From the NCBI GenBank assembly GCA_025350445.1, contig JANXXV010000378.1, forward strand, positions 1 to 9,193: a DNA stretch of 9,193 nucleotides, read 5' to 3'. The position numbers and the translations under genes are program-made. The notes under the pieces are model-generated. The model worked only from the letters and a program-made list of their open reading frames with translations. It made no database searches and was not told the origin of the DNA. Positions within the stretch are counted from its first letter, which is position 1; each line of letters begins with the position of its first letter. The stretch comes from Bryobacteraceae bacterium (lineage in GTDB: Bacteria > Acidobacteriota > Terriglobia > Bryobacterales > Bryobacteraceae). Positions 1-6,604 of this stretch are shown one piece after another.

Positions 1-1
1 T

Positions 2-703
2 CAGCAGGAAGCCGACCGGTTTATTGAAGCCGCCTCGACCGTGCAGGGCACGGAGACTCTCACCCAAACGCAGGCTCCAAGCACGCAGCGCCAGGTTGTT
101 TCCGAATATGGATTTCTCACCATGCAGCCTGGTGAAATCCGTGAGATTCGCCAAGTGGAACTGGTAGACGGCAAGCCGGTCAAGAAACGCGGTAGCCCGC
201 TGAAGGACCTGGCCCGGAACCTGACCGCCGCCAGCGATCAACAGCGGCGCAAACTGCTCGAGAGCTTCGAAAAGCACGGATTACACGGTGTTGCCGTCGA
301 TTTCGGCCCGGTGATCCAGATGTTTTCAACCCGGAAGATCCAGAAATTCGAGTTTATCTTTCAACGCATCGATCGCCTGAACGGCACGCCGGTGGCTATC
401 TATCGCTATGAGCAGATCGACGGCGCCGGCGGATTGACCATATACTCCGGCGGAAAGCCCATTCGCCAGAAACTGCGGGGCGAGTTATGGGTTTTGCCCG
501 CCGACGGTACACCCGCTCGAATCGTACTCGATTCGGAATTTGAAGAGGGAACGAGCAAAATGCGGGACCTGACCTTCGTGGACTATAGCCCAAGCGAATT
601 CGGCGCGCTGCTGCCCTTGACCGTTGGGCACCGCCAGTTCCGCGATAGCACAGTGCTGGTTCAGGATCTGTTCCACTATTCCGGATACCACAAGGCGCAA
701 TGA
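2..703 (+). CDS. Hypothetical protein, 5' end outside the window
   Basis: The frame is open from the first bases (codons beginning at position 2 read QQEADRFIEAAS...) to TGA at 701-703, so at least 233 codons of the C-terminal part are present and the start lies to the left. The GTG at 41 could act as a start but has no clear Shine-Dalgarno sequence, and the open frame upstream argues for truncation by the window edge. The sequence is soluble and mixed alpha/beta. It has an early VVSEYGF segment and an ELVDGKPVKKR segment, then several strand-like stretches rich in aromatic and basic residues, ending HYSGYHKAQ. This pattern (VSEY, then VDGKPV, then beta-rich C-terminus) resembles uncharacterised exported proteins common in Acidobacteriota, but I know of no function. 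No membrane segment or catalytic motif is visible. The next gene starts 88 bases downstream on the same strand. Confidence 0.75.
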   Translation, partial: QQEADRFIEAASTVQGTETLTQTQAPSTQRQVVSEYGFLTMQPGEIREIRQVELVDGKPVKKRGSPLKDLARNLTAASDQQRRKLLESFEKHGLHGVAVDFGPVIQMFSTRKIQKFEFIFQRIDRLNGTPVAIYRYEQIDGAGGLTIYSGGKPIRQKLRGELWVLPADGTPARIVLDSEFEEGTSKMRDLTFVDYSPSEFGALLPLTVGHRQFRDSTVLVQDLFHYSGYHKAQ

Positions 704-753
704 ATACTACCGGGCATTCGCTTGACTCAGCCAGGCGTCCCCGGGCGGCGGGA

Positions 754-770
754 CGGGGCCTCCAGCCCCG
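754..770 (+). other. GC-rich hairpin between two genes
   Basis: CGGGGC (754-759) and GCCCCG (765-770) form a perfect 6-bp stem with a 5-base loop in the 88-base gap between the first gene and the hydrolase. No T-tract follows, so it is not a standard intrinsic terminator. It could be a weak attenuator or an RNA-stability element, or it could simply reflect high GC. Confidence 0.3.
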
Positions 771-791
771 GCAGGCCTGTAGGATGCCATT

Positions 792-1421
792 TTGAAGACG
801 ATCTACCTGCATGGATTCGCATCCGGGCCGCTTTCCCGCAAGGCGCAGTTCTTCCGTCGGCGATTTGAGGAGTGTGGGCGAAAACTTGAGATTCCCGCCA
901 TGGATGAAGGCGACTTTGAAGGCCTTACCATCACCGGGCAATTGAAACTCGTGGAGCGCATCGCCGGAGGCGGCGCCGTGGTGTTGGTTGGCTCCAGCAT
1001 GGGTGGCTATGTCGCCGCACTATACGCGGCACGCCACCCCGAAGTGGCGAAGCTGGTGCTGCTGGCGCCCGCCTTCTATTTTCCGCGGCGCTGGATGGAG
1101 ACACTGGACCCTGAAAAAGCCGCCGCCTGGCAGCGCGACGGAAAAATGGGCGTCTTCCACTATTCCGAAGGAATGATTCGCGACATTGGATACCAATTGG
1201 TAAAAGATGCCGCGCAGTATGAGCCTGCCCCCAACGTCACCCAACCCACGCTACTGTTTCACGGCCTGAAAGACGACGTCGTGCCCGCCGCGTACTCACG
1301 CGGGTTCGCCGCCGCCCATCCTGCGAACGTTATCCTCCGGCTGCTGGACTCCGGACACGAATTGACAGATGTCCTGGAACGAATCTGGCTCGAAGCCGAA
1401 GGGTTTCTGGCTCAAGCGTAG
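792..1421 (+). CDS. YqiA-like alpha/beta hydrolase (putative esterase)
   Basis: This 209-residue protein is close in length to the YqiA/UPF0227 esterases (about 190-200 residues). It has the hallmarks of a single-domain alpha/beta hydrolase. The N-terminal YLHGFASGP segment supplies the oxyanion-hole HGF motif at residues 7-9. The nucleophile elbow GSSMGG puts the catalytic serine at residue 69. The HGLKDDVVP segment gives the acid (Asp161, possibly Asp162), and SGHEL gives the catalytic histidine at 189. There is no signal peptide or membrane segment, so it is probably cytoplasmic. The natural substrate is unknown; E. coli YqiA acts on short acyl esters. The start is TTG: a TAG stop lies in frame at 780-782, no ATG or GTG is available near the N-terminus, and AGGA at 781-784 sits 7 bases upstream as a Shine-Dalgarno. 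The fold is near certain; the substrate is not. Confidence 0.9.
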   Translation: MKTIYLHGFASGPLSRKAQFFRRRFEECGRKLEIPAMDEGDFEGLTITGQLKLVERIAGGGAVVLVGSSMGGYVAALYAARHPEVAKLVLLAPAFYFPRRWMETLDPEKAAAWQRDGKMGVFHYSEGMIRDIGYQLVKDAAQYEPAPNVTQPTLLFHGLKDDVVPAAYSRGFAAAHPANVILRLLDSGHELTDVLERIWLEAEGFLAQA

Positions 1422-1448
1422 ATCTGAAATCGGAGGCTGGGGAAGACA

Positions 1449-1508
1449 ATGGCGATTCTGCCGGAACGCACGGACCTGCCACTTCCCGCCAGCCGTGCCA
1501 AACTGTAG
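1449..1508 (+). CDS. Possible 19-codon leader/small ORF
   Basis: ATG at 1449-1451 opens a 19-codon frame (starts MAILPERT, ends SRAKL) closed by TAG at 1506-1508. GGAGG at 1432-1436 and GGAAG at 1441-1445 lie just upstream, so a ribosome could plausibly start here, although the nearer purine run is only 3 bases from the ATG and the other is 12 away. It sits in the 206-base gap between the hydrolase and the GH2-like gene. The peptide has no recognisable motif and no runs of one amino acid as in classical attenuator leaders. It may be chance. Confidence 0.15.
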   Translation: MAILPERTDLPLPASRAKL

Positions 1509-1511
1509 TTT

Positions 1512-1556
1512 GCTTGAGTGCAATTGGAGCGTTCTCGAGCGAGCCAAGCGTTTTTT
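1512..1556 (+). terminator. Weak terminator-like hairpin with T6 tract
   Basis: GCTTGAG (1512-1518) can pair with CTCGAGC (1534-1540): seven pairs including one G-U, with a 15-base loop. A run of six T follows at 1551-1556, but 10 bases separate stem and T-run, which is poor for an intrinsic terminator. If functional it would end the hydrolase transcript ahead of the GH2-like gene. Confidence 0.2.
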
Positions 1557-1627
1557 ACGCGAACCACCCGTCATCCGCGATGCAGGCCATGCCGTTCCAC
1601 AAACACCAGCACTGGGGATCGAGATCG

Positions 1628-3037
1628 ATGAAGATCGCCTTGCTGCCGTTGTGTCTCGCGGCATCTGGTTTCGCCGCTCCGCCGCGGAGAACTTCCCTGG
1701 ACGATTGCTTGCGATCGGCCGGTCCGTCCGTCTACGAGTGCAGTTTTAAATCTCCGCCCGATACGGTGGACAAACATGTGCGCATCGCCGTTGATGCTCT
1801 GGTCTCCGGCGCGAAAGTTTGGCTGAACGGCGAACTGATCGGCGAACACAACAGCGGCATTGCCCCGTTTGAATTCGATCTCACGCCGGCGCTCAAAACC
1901 GGCTCCACCAACACCCTGACCCTGCGCCTGGAGAAGCCCGGCATCCTGCGCCAAGTCTATTTGTTGACCACCGGCCGCGTATTTCCCGTAAAGCAAAATG
2001 TAGTCGCCACGCCGCAACGGCTCGCCGTGTCGGTGCTGGTGCGCAATACCCTCGACAATACCTCCGGGGTGCAGGCAAGCTTTACGGTATCCATCGGCGG
2101 AAAGACTGTCGGCAGCGGCGCGGCGAACGCCGCGGTTCCCCCAAATCTCACTCAGTCCATCGAAGCCATCATCGCGTTGCGCCCGGAAGACGTGAAGCTC
2201 TGGGACCCCGATCATCCGAATCTGTACCGCCTGCGGACCGTGATCGCGAAGAACGCCGAAGCCGTGGAGGGCGCCTACGAAACCGAAATCGAATCGTACT
2301 TCGGCATCCGGACAGTTGAAATCCGCGACTCGCAGTTTCTGCTGAACGGAGAACCGTTGAGGCTGGGCGGAGCGCATCCCGCGGGTGAACCCGGTGAGGA
2401 GGATTTGCGCTCGATGAAGGAAGCCGGGATGGTATTCCAAATGGTGGATCATCCGGTTTCCATCTCTGTTCTCGACTGGGCGGACCGCAACGGACTGCTG
2501 CTGATTGAGAGAGCCGAAATGCGGGATCGGGACGCGGATCATCCGTCCGTTATCGCCTGGGCCGGCGCGACGCCTGACGAATCCGCCTACGCAAAGCGCA
2601 TGGACCCAACGCGCCCGGTGAGCACCGTGGATTTCGCTATCGCAAGCCCGTTCTCGCTCGATGGCATACCGCCGGATAAGCCCGTGTTCCTCGACACGAT
2701 TGCCCATCCGGAGGATAATGCGGAGTTACTGCGGAACCGCCCAGGCGTGTTTGGAGCCGCGGCTGCGGTAGCGAAAGATTCCGGATGGATCGGCCAGTTT
2801 CGCGGCGCGGTGATTCAAGGCATTTTTCAGAAGAATGGAAACACGTTCGTCGAAGTTCGCAACAGCTCAGGTTTTCCTTCGCGGATTTTGCGGGACTACG
2901 TAGTGCGTGTCGGCCCTCACACGCAGCGGTTACCCACTCTGAACCCCGGTCAGGGGGTCACTCTGGAATTCGAACACGTGAATCCGTATCGCGTAGACGT
3001 ATGCGGGCCGACAGGTTTTGTAGTAGACAGCCGTTGA
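1628..3037 (+). CDS. Secreted GH2-fold protein, probably catalytically inactive
   Basis: The protein is 469 residues from ATG 1628. That start gives a clean signal peptide (MKIALLPLCLAASGFA, likely cleavage near residues 16-17); the frame is open upstream to a TTG at 1514, but those extra 38 residues would bury the signal. Domain order follows glycoside hydrolase family 2. A sugar-binding-like jelly roll spans about 45-105 (WLNGELIGEHNSG, then FDLTPALKTG). An immunoglobulin-like domain spans about 125-230 and ends in the typical YFGIRTVEI. A short barrel-like region begins FLLNGEPLRLGG (237-248), with EEDLRSMKEAGM and LDWADRNGLLLIE as GH2 landmarks. The HPSVIAW segment (305-311) should be followed by the acid/base Asn-Glu but reads AGATP. 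The KPVFLDT segment (351-357) has Thr where the nucleophile Glu is expected. The barrel is also short and a C-terminal beta domain follows. Family placement is firm; loss of activity is inference from these two motifs. Confidence 0.8.
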   Translation: MKIALLPLCLAASGFAAPPRRTSLDDCLRSAGPSVYECSFKSPPDTVDKHVRIAVDALVSGAKVWLNGELIGEHNSGIAPFEFDLTPALKTGSTNTLTLRLEKPGILRQVYLLTTGRVFPVKQNVVATPQRLAVSVLVRNTLDNTSGVQASFTVSIGGKTVGSGAANAAVPPNLTQSIEAIIALRPEDVKLWDPDHPNLYRLRTVIAKNAEAVEGAYETEIESYFGIRTVEIRDSQFLLNGEPLRLGGAHPAGEPGEEDLRSMKEAGMVFQMVDHPVSISVLDWADRNGLLLIERAEMRDRDADHPSVIAWAGATPDESAYAKRMDPTRPVSTVDFAIASPFSLDGIPPDKPVFLDTIAHPEDNAELLRNRPGVFGAAAAVAKDSGWIGQFRGAVIQGIFQKNGNTFVEVRNSSGFPSRILRDYVVRVGPHTQRLPTLNPGQGVTLEFEHVNPYRVDVCGPTGFVVDSR

Positions 3038-3050
3038 GACAGCCGTTTGA
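3026..3050 (+). repeat. 12/13-bp tandem duplication across the stop codon
   Basis: GACAGCCGTTGA (3026-3037) is followed directly by GACAGCCGTTTGA (3038-3050). The first copy contains the TGA stop of the GH2-like gene (3035-3037). The second copy lies immediately outside the gene. Confidence 0.8.
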
Positions 3051-3073
3051 ATCCAATCAGTTATGAAACTCCG

Positions 3074-3079
3074 TATAAT
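3074..3079 (+). promoter_or_regulatory. Consensus -10 box upstream of the tonB-like gene
   Basis: TATAAT at 3074-3079 is a perfect sigma-70 type -10 hexamer in the short gap after the GH2-like gene. No good -35 lies at 16-18 bases: the hexamer at 17-base spacing is ATCCAA, and TTGAAT (3047-3052) is 21 bases away. Transcription from here would start near 3086 and give a leader of about 100 bases before the TonB ATG. Confidence 0.4.
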
Positions 3080-3156
3080 GAGTAGATGCGCCAGGCCTGT
3101 GCTACACTTTTTGGTAGAAATAGTGCAACGGCTGTGTCCGGGCATGCGTCTATACA

Positions 3157-3183
3157 TTGGGTGACCGAAAGGTAGGTGCCCAA
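3157..3183 (+). promoter_or_regulatory. Foldable leader hairpin enclosing the Shine-Dalgarno region
   Basis: Bases 3157-3163 (TTGGGTG) pair with 3177-3183 (TGCCCAA): five Watson-Crick pairs plus two G-U pairs. Inside, ACC (3164-3166) and GGT (3171-3173) close a GAAA tetraloop of the GNRA class, leaving AGG (3174-3176) as a bulge. The AGG repeats at 3170-3176 are the likely ribosome-binding bases for the ATG at 3187, so the structure could modulate access. It matches no riboswitch class I can recognise. The alternative TTG start at 3157 would sit in the stem. Confidence 0.35.
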
Positions 3184-3186
3184 CCC

Positions 3187-4206
3187 ATGGCTGTGCATCA
3201 CGAGGAAATACAGGAAGCGATGAGCGACGTTCGCGAAGTCCGGGCCTCAGAACAGTCCGACAATTTGGACCGGCTGTTAATATCTGACGGTGAAGTTCCA
3301 TGGTACCGGTCCCTGGTTGAAAATGTCAGGGAACTGATCAATCCGCCGAAACTTCCGCCGCTCGAGCTCACTTCGAAACCAGTTGCCGTTAAGGATATCT
3401 GGTCTCGCGACGGGAAGAAAAAGTACTCCACCCTTTACTCCGTTGGAATCCATATCATCCTTGTCTTGCTGATAGTGCTGGTGGGAACGAACAAAGTTGT
3501 TCAGCAGAAGGCTAAGGAAACCATTTCGCTGATTGCTCCCGACTTGGCTCCTTATGAACCTCCGATGGCGAAACAAAGCAAGAAAGCGGGCGGCGGCGGT
3601 GGCGGCGGCGACCGGTCTCTGCTCGAGGCCAGCAAGGGGAAATTGCCGCGTGTCGCGCCGAAGCAGTTCACTCCTCCCATGGCCGTAGTGAACAATCCCG
3701 ATCCAAAACTGGTGATGGAACCGACGATCCTGGTACAACCCAATGCACCTTTGCCGCAAGTGAACATGGCGGCGCTGGGTAATCCGCTTGGGGCGCTCGG
3801 TCCGCCGTCGAATGGAACGGGTTCGGGCGGCGGCATTGGCTCCGGCAGGGGCGGCGGCGTTGGTTCGGGAAGCGGTGGCGGATTCGGCCCCGGCAGCGGT
3901 AACGGCACCGGCGGTGGCGTCTATCGCATCGGCGGCGGAGTTTCGGATCCCGTACCGATCTTCAAACCTGAGCCTGAGTACTCCGAAGAAGCGCGCAAAG
4001 CGAAGTTCCAAGGCGCGGTGATGCTCTCTATCATCATCGACGCGGACGGCAAGACCCGTGATGTCCGTGTCATCCGTCCGCTGGGTCTGGGCCTGGACGA
4101 AAAGGCGATTGAAGCCGTCCTGAAGTGGCGCTTCAAGCCCAGCTTGAAGGATGGCCGCGCGGTGGCCGTCAGCGCCAATGTCGAAGTAAACTTCCGCCTT
4201 CTCTAA
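3187..4206 (+). CDS. Energy transducer TonB family protein
   Basis: TonB proteins couple the inner-membrane proton gradient (through ExbB/ExbD) to outer-membrane TonB-dependent receptors. This 339-residue protein has a cytoplasmic N-terminal region of about 80 residues with a PWYRSLV segment (38-44) and a PPKLPPLELTSKPVAVKDIW stretch. One membrane span follows at about 83-101, then a long periplasmic linker and a C-terminal TonB_C domain at about 262-339 (PEYSEEARKAKFQG, then KWRFKPSLKDG, ending VNFRLL). The linker is glycine-rich instead of the Pro/Lys-rich stretch of E. coli TonB, with seven Gly at 135-141 and four octapeptide repeats at 212-243. The start is ATG 3187, with AGG repeats at 3170-3176 upstream. 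ATG 3220 is a good alternative with AGGA at 3212-3215, and the in-frame TTG at 3157 is less likely. No exbB/exbD or receptor gene is in the window, so its partners are unknown; many Acidobacteriota encode several TonB paralogues. Confidence 0.9.
   Translation: MAVHHEEIQEAMSDVREVRASEQSDNLDRLLISDGEVPWYRSLVENVRELINPPKLPPLELTSKPVAVKDIWSRDGKKKYSTLYSVGIHIILVLLIVLVGTNKVVQQKAKETISLIAPDLAPYEPPMAKQSKKAGGGGGGGDRSLLEASKGKLPRVAPKQFTPPMAVVNNPDPKLVMEPTILVQPNAPLPQVNMAALGNPLGALGPPSNGTGSGGGIGSGRGGGVGSGSGGGFGPGSGNGTGGGVYRIGGGVSDPVPIFKPEPEYSEEARKAKFQGAVMLSIIIDADGKTRDVRVIRPLGLGLDEKAIEAVLKWRFKPSLKDGRAVAVSANVEVNFRLL
3820..3915 (+). repeat. Four 24-bp units encoding Gly-rich octapeptides
   Basis: Inside the TonB linker, residues 212-243 read as four consecutive octapeptides (GSGGGIGS, GRGGGVGS, GSGGGFGP, GSGNGTGG). 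At DNA level the units are diverged, so the pattern is mainly conserved at the protein level. Such arrays can expand or contract by slippage. Confidence 0.65.
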
Positions 4207-4862
4207 TCGGAGTTCACGAAACAAGAAGGCAATGCACGGAAGTTCTCCCGAACCCCTACGTGCCGATAACCCGGCGCCAAGTAGAGCGCTTCGGACGGCT
4301 CTCCCTGGCGGTTATGCCGAACGAGTGGCGTCCGGCCTTCCCCTTTCGCAACCAGTTCCACTGCGCTTGTAAACCTTTTCGCGATGCCCTGCCGCCCGGT
4401 TCTCCTGTAAAAAAACAGCTTCCGCAACCCTGCTCGGGGCGAAGCGGTCGACTCGGTCGCAAATTCCAACGGAACCGAACCAATCGGATCCGCGTGATAA
4501 ACCGCGGCGAATAGAATCCGGTTGCCGCTATCGGTTGCCCTATCTATTCCCGGCCTCATAGGATGCCGGTGTTTGTGCGCTTCGCTGCTTCCCAGAAGCG
4601 ACGGAAGTCCACGCGCACCAAAGGCGATCTGCTCCTTTCCGCCTTAGAAACTCCGCTGCCGGGGGGAGCCGTGCTTCACAGTGCCGTTCACCTTGTCCGA
4701 TCTATCGAGTTTACCCACATGCTTCCTTTTGCCGCTGAAGCCCGGCGCATTCAGCAGCGAGGCACTCGGCTTTACAAAGCCCGGTTGTAGACGGCGCATA
4801 GCCGGAGGACGCCGGTATAGGAAGCGAAGAGGACTGACCGCTAGGCGTGGTAAGATTCGCAA
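4207..4862. other. 656-bp stretch without a recognisable gene
   Basis: Neither strand shows a protein I can identify between the TonB stop and the membrane-protein start. The longest minus-strand frame is open from 4643 to a TAG at 4203-4205 that overlaps the TonB stop. It could encode 118 residues from ATG 4557-4559 (includes GNRILFAAVYHADPIG), but no domain or convincing Shine-Dalgarno is visible. Plus-strand frames across the region are broken or basic and low in hydrophobic residues. A short direct repeat CGGTTGCC occurs at 4519-4526 and 4532-4539. No tRNA, rRNA, tmRNA or known RNA motif was seen, and no strong terminator follows TonB. It may be a decayed gene, an uncharacterised small protein gene or an RNA. 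Confidence 0.4.
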
Positions 4863-6455
4863 TTGCGAAACGAAGCCACGGAAGAAACAACCGCCTGGGA
4901 ACGGTGGGCATTTTGGGCGGTGTTGGCGCTTCAAATTCTGCCCGTCTGGCTTTTCCACTATTTCCCTTCGCACGATGGCCCCATCCACATTTACAACTGC
5001 CTGATCCTGAAAGATATCCTCACGGCCCGGCAAACCATCGCGCAAACGTACTACACGCTAAACCCGCAGTTCCCGCTGAACGTCCTGGCCCACGTCTTGC
5101 TCACGGCCCTTACGTTTGTTGCCAGCCCGCTGATTGCCGAAAAGCTATTCCTCACCATCTACGCGGTAACGCTCGGGCTTTCGGCCCGATACGCCCTAGC
5201 CTCCATCCAGCGGCAATCGCTTTTCCTCTCGTTCCTGATTCTGCCCGCGGTATTCAACTTCACGGTCTACATGGGCTTTTATAACTTCATCGTCGCCATA
5301 CCGATTTTCTTCTGGACCTTCGGCTACTGGCGCCGCAACGCCGCCGATCTCCGCGGGCCGAAAGTGGCCGTACTCGCAGCGGCGTTTCTGGTGATGTATC
5401 TGGCCCACTTATTCGTTGTCGCGTTCGCTTTCCTGATTATTGGCATCGTAGTTCTGGATGCCGTGCTTCGCTCGCAATCGTTTCGTTTCTGGCGCGTTCC
5501 ACAATTCCGCGCCACCTACGCAGCTCTGCCCGCTGCCGCGCTGGCTGCCTACTACGTCGTCAAGCGCAGCGTTCCGACGAAATACAACAATCCGGTTCAC
5601 GGCCTGAGGGATCTTTTCCACGACAACTTCATCGTTTCCTTCTATCCGGGCGAGACGGTAATCGCGATCGCCTTCTTTTTGTTCATCGCGCTCGCAACAG
5701 CATCGCAGATCCGCAATACCGCAAGGCGCGGAGGGAGCTGGAAAACCAACCCATACTTGATCGCGCTCGGGGCGGGGCTGTTCCTGTACATAGTTGTTTC
5801 CAACGACATGATTGGCGGCGGCTATACCCGGATACGGTTTCTGCTATTCGTTGTTTTTACCGACCTGTTCTGGCTGGCCCAATTCCGCTATAGTGCGCGT
5901 TTCATTCGATTCACGCAAGGTTTATCCATCGCTCTGGCGCTCTCGCTCGCTCTTTTCCACGCCAGTGCTTACCGCATGCTGAATCCATATCTGGCGGAGT
6001 ATGCTTCCGCGGGCAGTGTGATGGCCACCGGGAAATCCATGCTCGCGCTGAATTATTCGGTCAAGGGACGTACGGCCGGCGGAGACAGAATATCCCGCCG
6101 CGCCGGTCCATTCCGGCACGCCGATGCCTACGTGGGCATCGAGCGCCGGCTCGCGCTGATCGATAACTACGAGGCGGCAGCGCTGCTATTCCCGTTGGTC
6201 TTTCTCCCGGGACAGAATCCGTTCCCGGCGATCGTCGACCTCTACGACGAACCCCCATGCGCGGATCTGGACGCCTACGTCGCCGCCACTCACCGTCCGA
6301 TGGATTACGTCCTGATCTGGTTTCCGGAAGCGCAACAGGCCGGTAACGTGTGCGTGGAACGCGTTAGAGATCACCTGCGGAAAAACTACACGCGCACCTA
6401 CTTATCACCGCATAATCTGGCGCAAGTCTACCAGCTCAATCGATCTCTTCAATAA
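4863..6455 (+). CDS. Polytopic membrane protein, probable GT-C-type glycosyltransferase
   Basis: This 530-residue protein has roughly 9-11 predicted membrane spans, judged by eye at about 15-33, 72-90, 95-112, 120-132, 138-155, 168-200, 218-233, 264-280, 298-313, 325-340 and 350-366, followed by a soluble C-terminal domain of about 150 residues. After the first span comes FPSHDGPIHIYNC (34-46). An acidic residue in the first external loop near a DGPxHxYN pattern is typical of GT-C glycosyltransferases, which use polyprenyl-linked sugar donors, so Asp38 is the candidate catalytic base. The family link is inference from this topology; donor and acceptor are unknown. The start is TTG 4863: a TAA lies in frame at 4851-4853, the next ATG is far inside, and no strong Shine-Dalgarno is seen, so the start is uncertain. 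It converges on the DUF971 gene across a 149-bp gap with no clear terminator. Confidence 0.7.
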   Translation: MRNEATEETTAWERWAFWAVLALQILPVWLFHYFPSHDGPIHIYNCLILKDILTARQTIAQTYYTLNPQFPLNVLAHVLLTALTFVASPLIAEKLFLTIYAVTLGLSARYALASIQRQSLFLSFLILPAVFNFTVYMGFYNFIVAIPIFFWTFGYWRRNAADLRGPKVAVLAAAFLVMYLAHLFVVAFAFLIIGIVVLDAVLRSQSFRFWRVPQFRATYAALPAAALAAYYVVKRSVPTKYNNPVHGLRDLFHDNFIVSFYPGETVIAIAFFLFIALATASQIRNTARRGGSWKTNPYLIALGAGLFLYIVVSNDMIGGGYTRIRFLLFVVFTDLFWLAQFRYSARFIRFTQGLSIALALSLALFHASAYRMLNPYLAEYASAGSVMATGKSMLALNYSVKGRTAGGDRISRRAGPFRHADAYVGIERRLALIDNYEAAALLFPLVFLPGQNPFPAIVDLYDEPPCADLDAYVAATHRPMDYVLIWFPEAQQAGNVCVERVRDHLRKNYTRTYLSPHNLAQVYQLNRSLQ

Positions 6456-6604
6456 CCCGCGTCCCACTCGACTGATCGCCACCCGTCCACTGGCCAGACC
6501 TTCAGGAATCGTCCTCATTTCCCCAAGCGAATATCGCCCGCGCGGCACAGGGACTGAAAGCGCAGATCCGTTCGCATTATTCGAGACAACCCGGAAACCA
6601 CCGC

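Noticed and set aside
1555..1665. Minus-strand stretch reading like a Cys/Trp-rich protein tail (IDLDPQCWCLWNGMAC) ending in TAA
   Set aside because: It looked protein-like, but upstream it is the antisense of the GH2 signal peptide with no sensible continuation, and no start or domain is seen.
1571..2707. 378-codon minus-strand open frame opposite the GH2-like gene
   Set aside because: It is rich in Arg, Gly and His, has no domain logic, and mirrors the high-GC codon pattern of the real plus-strand gene, which has a signal peptide and GH2 motifs.
3111..3186. Cyclic-di-GMP (GEMM) or cobalamin riboswitch before tonB
   Set aside because: The GAAA tetraloop and GGTAGG are superficially similar to GEMM, but the conserved core elements of these classes are not present in order.
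3277..4224. 315-codon minus-strand open frame opposite the TonB gene
   Set aside because: The Ala/Arg/Thr-rich sequence is the antisense of the Gly-rich linker. The plus strand has a clear membrane span and TonB_C domain.
4405..4418. CTGT-A7-ACAG as a terminator after tonB
   Set aside because: The stem is only 4 bp, the A-run is the loop itself, and it is 200 bases past the gene.
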